This document shows, piece after piece, positions 6,093-10,074 of a stretch of 10,074 bases of DNA. A program made the position numbers and the translations under genes. The notes under the pieces were generated by a model. That model was given only the letters and a program-made list of their open reading frames with translations, searched no databases and was not told where the DNA came from. The DNA lies in the NCBI GenBank assembly GCA_027578815.1, contig JANBTH010000884.1:1-10074 (forward strand). Direction: 5' to 3'. Every line of letters starts with the position of its first letter. Position 1 is the stretch's first letter. The stretch comes from Coemansia sp. RSA 1804. Its lineage: Eukaryota; Kickxellomycota; Kickxellomycetes; Kickxellales; Kickxellaceae.

Positions 6093-7264
6093 GCCAGCTG
6101 ATGGCTGCGACTGGCAGGCAGACAAAGGCAGCAGTAGCACGACGACTAATGAGCACTCGCGCAATACGGGTGCTGGGGATCGAGACATCGTTTGACGACA
6201 CTGCAGCGGCAGTAGTCAGCAGCGACGGACAGATCCTGGGCGAGAGTCGGCGACCACAGCACGCAGTGCATGAGCAGCACGGCGGGACGATGCCTGGATT
6301 GGCAGCCAACGAGCACCTGAAACACGTGCCGCTGGTAGTGCGCGGCGCGCTGGAGGCAGCAGGCGTGTGTGTTGGTGATCTGGATGCGGTGGCGGTGACC
6401 CGTGGACCCGGGTTGCCGTCGAGTCTGGCGGTAGGCGTGGCAGCAGGCAAGACGCTGGCTGCCGCGCACGGGCTTCCGCTGGTAGGAGTGCACCACATGG
6501 AGGCACACGCATTGATGGCGCGGATGGGCGCCACCGATCAAGTGCATTTTCCGTATCTGTGTCTGCTTATTAGCGGCGGACACACCATGACGCTGGTAGC
6601 CCACGCCGTCAACGAGTACACGCTGTTGGGTGCTACGCGCGACGACAGCGTTGGCGAGGCCTTTGACAAGGTCGCAAGAGAGCTGCGTGTGCCGTGGATC
6701 GATGCGCGCGAGGGCGGCGGCGCTGGTGCTGCGCTTGAGGCGCTTGCGCAGGAGGGCGATCCGCAGCGCTTCGCCATGCCCATGCCCATGAGCAAGCACG
6801 ACACCGCCAAGCTGCTCGACTTTAGCTTCGCTGGGCTCAAGGCGCATGTCCGGCGGCTGAGCGATTCGGCTGCCTTCGATTCCACCAGCCGCACCGATTG
6901 CGCCGATGTTGCTGCGGCCTTCCAGCTGACGGCGGCGCTGCATCTGCGCAAGAAGACGGCACTGGCGCTGGCGCATGCGCGTTCCACTCTGGGTGTGCGT
7001 GTAAAGGGTCTGGTGGTCAGCGGCGGCGTTGCCTGCAACAAAACAGTTCGTGCGCAGTTGCAGAGTCTGGCGAGCGACAGCAGGCTGCCGCTGGCGTGTC
7101 CGCCGCCGCGTCTGTGCGCCGACAACGGAGTGATGATTGCGTGGGCCGGTATTGAGCGTCTGAGGCTCGGATTGCTCGATCCGTACACGATTGACTTTAT
7201 CCAGAAGTGGCCGCTCAACGATCTCAAGCGAATGGGCTACGTGTCGCGCACAACCAGCTTCTAG
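6065..7264 (+). CDS. QRI7: Mitochondrial tRNA N6-threonylcarbamoyladenosine synthase (Kae1/TsaD family)
   Basis: QRI7/OSGEPL1 transfers the threonylcarbamoyl group to A37 of ANN-decoding mitochondrial tRNAs and works as a homodimer in yeast. The 399-residue protein starts with an acid-free, Arg/Ala-rich presequence (about 1-35). The ASKHA nucleotide-binding fold begins at RVLGIETSFDDTAAAVV (35-51). Other conserved blocks are NEHLKHVPLV (82-91), VTRGPGLPSSLAVGV (111-125), and HHMEAH (143-148) with H144 and H148 as metal ligands. These are followed by LLISGGHTM (167-175), DDSVGEAFDKVARE (193-206), LDFSFAGLKAHV (251-262), VVSGGVACNK (317-326) and CADNGVMIAWAG (351-362) with D353 as third metal ligand. 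These show a complete catalytic domain of normal length. F43 replaces the Cys usual in ETSCDD. A small Met-Pro repeat (238-242) precedes the SKHDTAK block. The ATG at 6065 keeps the presequence; Met14 and Met29 are alternatives. It is divergent from MRS2. Confidence 0.95.
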   Translation: MAATLGPRLSQLMAATGRQTKAAVARRLMSTRAIRVLGIETSFDDTAAAVVSSDGQILGESRRPQHAVHEQHGGTMPGLAANEHLKHVPLVVRGALEAAGVCVGDLDAVAVTRGPGLPSSLAVGVAAGKTLAAAHGLPLVGVHHMEAHALMARMGATDQVHFPYLCLLISGGHTMTLVAHAVNEYTLLGATRDDSVGEAFDKVARELRVPWIDAREGGGAGAALEALAQEGDPQRFAMPMPMSKHDTAKLLDFSFAGLKAHVRRLSDSAAFDSTSRTDCADVAAAFQLTAALHLRKKTALALAHARSTLGVRVKGLVVSGGVACNKTVRAQLQSLASDSRLPLACPPPRLCADNGVMIAWAGIERLRLGLLDPYTIDFIQKWPLNDLKRMGYVSRTTSF

Positions 7265-7701
7265 CAGCTCCTCCCAACGCGCCGGAAGAGTGTCTCTTTT
7301 CTCCAAAAAGCAACAAGCGGCCGGGTGGATCGGCAGCTTTCCCGCGCAAATTGCCCGGGCTCGCAGCCAATGGCCATACCGCTCTGGCGATCCTCTGTGC
7401 ACCACGTGATGTTTGTGCATGGCGCCCTTCCGTGCAAAGCGCCGGATGGCCCCTCTAGAACAATGCAGAGCAGGCGCATTCCATATCCTGCACGGCACCA
7501 CAGATGCGCATACACTATCTTTTTCCCTTTATCTTCCTCCTCCCCTCTTCCTCGAATCCCAAACCCAGGCTCTCCTTTTGTCTCTCCTCCATCCCAGCTT
7601 ATTCTATATATCACTTTCATATTTTTCCCCATTCTTTTGGTGACTCAAGTACTTGTAAGCCCCCCCACTATTCCTTCTCAGCCATCTGAACAGTACGCAT
7701 A
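7265..7701 (+). promoter_or_regulatory. Intergenic promoter of the acyl-CoA synthetase-like gene
   Basis: 437 bases between the QRI7 stop and the next ATG. The first half is GC-rich and probably QRI7 3' UTR. The second half (about 7515-7685) is C/T-rich, typical of fungal start-site regions. CACGTGAT at 7403-7410 matches a Cbf1-type E-box, about 290 bases upstream of the ATG. I see no gene in it. Confidence 0.5.
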
Positions 7702-9867
7702 ATGACAGGCGCCATCGTTGATCTTGATCCTGCTCTTGTGGTGGTTGCAGGGCTTGCCGTTGCAACAGCTGCTGTCTACCTCTACTTCTACTCGCCCCAG
7801 GCAACGCAGCCAGACATCCATCCGCTGCAGCTTGCCCAACAGTCTCTTGTCAGCAGGGTGCGCGAGTCGTCGCACGAGAGCGCTGTCTACCGCTCCAAGA
7901 CCACGCCCGAGGGCGGCCCCCTTGCGTTCAAGCCAGTCGGCGATGTATCTACGCTGCGCGACCTGGTGCGCATGGGCCGCCGGAGTCCCCGTACCGACGC
8001 TGTCAAGTTTACGGTTGATGGTAAGGTGCAGCGCATCCCGTCAGAGGAGATAGTCAGCCGCTCTGTTGCGCTTGCAGCTGCGCTCCGCCGCTTGGTCCCA
8101 GAAGTAAGTGGGGGCGTCAGGACGGTGGCAATCTGCATCGAGAGCTCGGCCGACTTTCTTGTGGTCTACCAGGCGTGTATCGAGGCTGCTATTGTTGCCA
8201 TTCTGATTCCCGTTGCGGAGACTCCGGCCACTGTTGATGCTATTCTGAGCGATTCAGGCGCAAATGTGCTTGTTGCGTCGGCTTCGGCAGCTATGCGGTT
8301 CAGCGCGTGTATCAAAAAGGCATCCTCGCTCACTCATACTGTTGTTGCCACTGGCGAGCTTGACAACTCGCGCGATGCCGACATTGTGCGTGGTGCCACG
8401 ACGGTTTGTCTGCTGGCGGAGCTGGAGGAGAAAGGCCGCGGTGGCGATGTGCTGGAGGACCCTGCCATTGCGCCGTCTGACCCGGCCTATGTCACGTACC
8501 ATTATTTGGCAGGGCTCGGTAGACCGCGCGGTGTGGTTACTACCCATGCCAATGCGCTTGCAGCTATCAGCGGACTCATGGCTGGGCTTCCAGCAGCGCA
8601 CCAGTTTAGCAGCAAGGACTCGCTTATGGCCACGTCGCCATTGGCGCTCCCGTCTACCATTAACCTTGTGCACATTGCGTTGTTGCATGGATGCTCGATC
8701 AGTATCCTCGACACCGTCGATGCCGAGGAGTTTTCCAAGCAGGCGTATTTGCTGGAACCGACGTACGTGCATCTTGCGCCGCCGATTGTGCGCGATCTGG
8801 TGCAACTGTTTTACTCGCATATCGCCAACTACCCGGTATTCGAGCACTGGATGTTCATGGCTGGGTACCGTCGTATTGTGGATTCGCTGATGCGTGGAGT
8901 GGCACCCAAGCGTGGGTCCTTCTGGGACTTGTTCTACTTCCGCCATTACCGTAATCTGTTGGGTGGGAAGCTTCGGCTGATGTATGTGGATGGCCCGTCT
9001 ACTCCGTCAAAGAGTATCGAGTGGCTGCGTGCGCTCCATGGCGCCAAGGTCGTTCCGCTCTTTGGTGCCCCACAGACCACCGCTGTGGTTACCGCCGGTG
9101 CTTTCTACGACTACGCATCTGCTATTGATGCCCACAATGTCGGTGCTCCGCTCGCCTGCAATGAGATAAAGGTTGTCGATGCGATCAAGGCTGACGATGG
9201 CGTGGATCTGAGCGTCGATGATCCTGGATCCGAATTATCTAATCCGCGCGGCGTGCTGGTGGTGCGTGGCCCGAATGTAAGCGATGCTGTGTGGACTGCT
9301 GGGAGCATGCAGAGGCCAACACCCGGTGCTTCCTATGGTGCATGCGACACCGATGGATGGCTCCGGCTCCCAGTCTACGCCGAGATCCTTCCCAACGGCA
9401 CATTTGACGTTATCGGCACTCGCCAAACGGTTGTGTCTTGTCCGCTTGCACCTTCTGGGCTGCTGTTTGTGGAACTGCTGGAGCGAGTGATGGCAACTTC
9501 CCGGGCTGTCATCGATATCTGTGTCATGGTTGTGAAGCCCAGGAACAAAACCGGTGCGTACAAGATTGGAATTGTTGCCCATCCAAGACCAATGGAGCTT
9601 GCAACGGAGGCAAGACGGACTAGACGCGAGTACAAGCTCAAGAGCATTGACGACTATCCCTGGACTGCAGAGTACGTGCGTGACAAGCTGGTGGAAACTG
9701 CTGCGTCACATCCCGGTTACGAATGGGTCAGGGATTCCGTTCCCATTGCTGATGTTGTTGTCAAGCTTGTGCCAGAGCCATTCGGTATCAATAATGGACT
9801 GGCCTTTGTTGATGGCTCTACTAACCGGTCTGCGGCAGAAGAGAAGCTGCAGAAGCACAAAATTTGA
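7702..9867 (+). CDS. Membrane-anchored long-chain acyl-CoA synthetase homologue, probably catalytically inactive
   Basis: ANL-superfamily protein of 721 residues, full length for the ACSL group. An N-terminal hydrophobic segment (11-30) suggests anchoring in the ER or another membrane. ACSL relationship is visible in HPLQLAQQSLVSRVR and ESAVYRS (40-65), RPRGVVTTHANA (274-285), LGGKLRLMYVDG (420-431), VGAPLACNEIKVVD (480-493), RGVLVVRGPNV (516-526) and EILPNGTFDVIG (561-572). Active-site motifs are lost. The P-loop YTSGTTGxPKG reads HYLAGLGRPRG (267-277); the Asp of TGD is V558 (RLPVYAE); DRKK is GTRQ (572-575). The C-terminal NGLxTPTxKxxR reads NGLAFVDGSTNR (698-709), with Ser in place of the catalytic Lys. 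Adenylation and thioesterification therefore look unlikely, and a lipid-binding, scaffold or regulatory role is an inference. The frame is uninterrupted and GC3-biased, against decay. The ATG has A at -3. It follows QRI7 in tandem with its own promoter. Confidence 0.9.
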   Translation: MTGAIVDLDPALVVVAGLAVATAAVYLYFYSPQATQPDIHPLQLAQQSLVSRVRESSHESAVYRSKTTPEGGPLAFKPVGDVSTLRDLVRMGRRSPRTDAVKFTVDGKVQRIPSEEIVSRSVALAAALRRLVPEVSGGVRTVAICIESSADFLVVYQACIEAAIVAILIPVAETPATVDAILSDSGANVLVASASAAMRFSACIKKASSLTHTVVATGELDNSRDADIVRGATTVCLLAELEEKGRGGDVLEDPAIAPSDPAYVTYHYLAGLGRPRGVVTTHANALAAISGLMAGLPAAHQFSSKDSLMATSPLALPSTINLVHIALLHGCSISILDTVDAEEFSKQAYLLEPTYVHLAPPIVRDLVQLFYSHIANYPVFEHWMFMAGYRRIVDSLMRGVAPKRGSFWDLFYFRHYRNLLGGKLRLMYVDGPSTPSKSIEWLRALHGAKVVPLFGAPQTTAVVTAGAFYDYASAIDAHNVGAPLACNEIKVVDAIKADDGVDLSVDDPGSELSNPRGVLVVRGPNVSDAVWTAGSMQRPTPGASYGACDTDGWLRLPVYAEILPNGTFDVIGTRQTVVSCPLAPSGLLFVELLERVMATSRAVIDICVMVVKPRNKTGAYKIGIVAHPRPMELATEARRTRREYKLKSIDDYPWTAEYVRDKLVETAASHPGYEWVRDSVPIADVVVKLVPEPFGINNGLAFVDGSTNRSAAEEKLQKHKI

Positions 9868-9923
9868 TTAGTTTTGTCTACTAAATCAATTCACTCGTTT
9901 TAATTAGTTATAATCTTATTTAT

Positions 9924-10074
9924 ATGCGGCTTACAAACACGTTTAATAGTATGTGCATAAGCTAGGATTGCCATTTGCGAATGCTTTTTTCTTCTTTTTC
10001 CTTTGCAGAGCAGTTCACGATTGCGCGGTTCGTGTTCGGTTTCTGGAGTTTGTGTTCGCAATCGCTCGTATGGC
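9924..10074 (+). CDS. Possible 5' end of a spliced gene cut by the window edge
   Basis: An ATG at 9924 opens MRLTNTFN, followed by a canonical donor GTATGT at 9949. Sixty bases later a strong pyrimidine run ends in TTTGCAG (10002-10008). Joining 9924-9948 to 10009 onward restores an open frame to the edge, reading on as KQFTIARFVFGFWSLCSQSL, with GC3-biased codons in the second part. The N-terminus is basic and hydrophobic without acidic residues, as in a targeting or membrane segment. The start lies only 56 bases beyond the previous stop, the ATG context is weak (T at -3), and no ideal branch point is visible, so the first exon may be wrong. The product is not recognised. Confidence 0.33.

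Noticed and set aside
6146..7501. 451-codon open frame antisense to QRI7
   Set aside because: It mirrors the GC-rich third positions of QRI7, has Arg/His/Gln-rich composition without domains, and lies over a well-supported enzyme.
8254..8946. 230-codon antisense frame inside the acyl-CoA synthetase-like gene
   Set aside because: Shadow of the coding strand's codon bias; no recognisable motifs.
10018..10064. Inverted repeat CGATTGCG / CGCAATCG near the right edge
   Set aside because: Eight-base arms 31 bases apart are within chance expectation, and the region may be an exon.
1..10074. tRNA, rRNA, CRISPR or transposon signals
   Set aside because: No T-loop-type GGTTCRA motif with matching stems, no regular spaced repeats, and no transposase or reverse-transcriptase motifs were seen.

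Overview
This is nuclear genomic DNA from a fungus, with no bacterial, viral or mobile-element signature. The main reading frames are long, GC-rich at third positions and apparently intronless. They are separated by AT- and pyrimidine-rich spacers of 0.4-0.8 kb. The recognisable proteins are eukaryotic: a 4EHP-like eIF4E, a mitochondrial MRS2/CorA Mg2+ channel, the mitochondrial t6A enzyme QRI7, and a membrane-anchored long-chain acyl-CoA synthetase homologue. The compact, intron-poor style suggests an early-diverging lineage, perhaps Kickxellomycotina (Coemansia relatives); that placement is an impression, not a demonstration.

Layout, left to right. Positions 1-296 are AT-rich spacer. 297-488 (+) is a small frame for a possible single-pass membrane protein. 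890-1471 (+) encodes a 193-residue protein with a basic, aromatic N-terminal domain and an apparent Ig-like C-terminal domain. 1472-2289 is low-complexity spacer that may hide the last exon of a small plus-strand gene (2115-2180). 2290-3327 (-) is an eIF4E with a long disordered N-terminus and a polyglutamine run. 3328-4001 is its upstream region, with short repeats and a palindromic E-box. 4002-5630 (-) is MRS2. 5631-6064 is a shared divergent promoter. 6065-7264 (+) is QRI7. 7265-7701 is a pyrimidine-rich promoter. 7702-9867 (+) is the acyl-CoA synthetase-like gene. 9924 to the right edge may be the start of another spliced gene.

MRS2 (matrix Mg2+ entry) and QRI7 (t6A37 on mitochondrial tRNAs) are divergent neighbours, so they could be co-regulated; both have upstream reading frames close to or overlapping their start codons. 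The most unusual gene is the synthetase homologue. Its frame is intact over 721 codons, but every catalytic motif I could align (P-loop, the Asp of TGD, the DR..K region and the C-terminal Lys) is replaced, so it looks like a conserved pseudoenzyme. The eIF4E combines a Trp at the Trp43 position with a Tyr at the Trp56 position inside an otherwise 4EHP-like fold, a combination worth checking phylogenetically.
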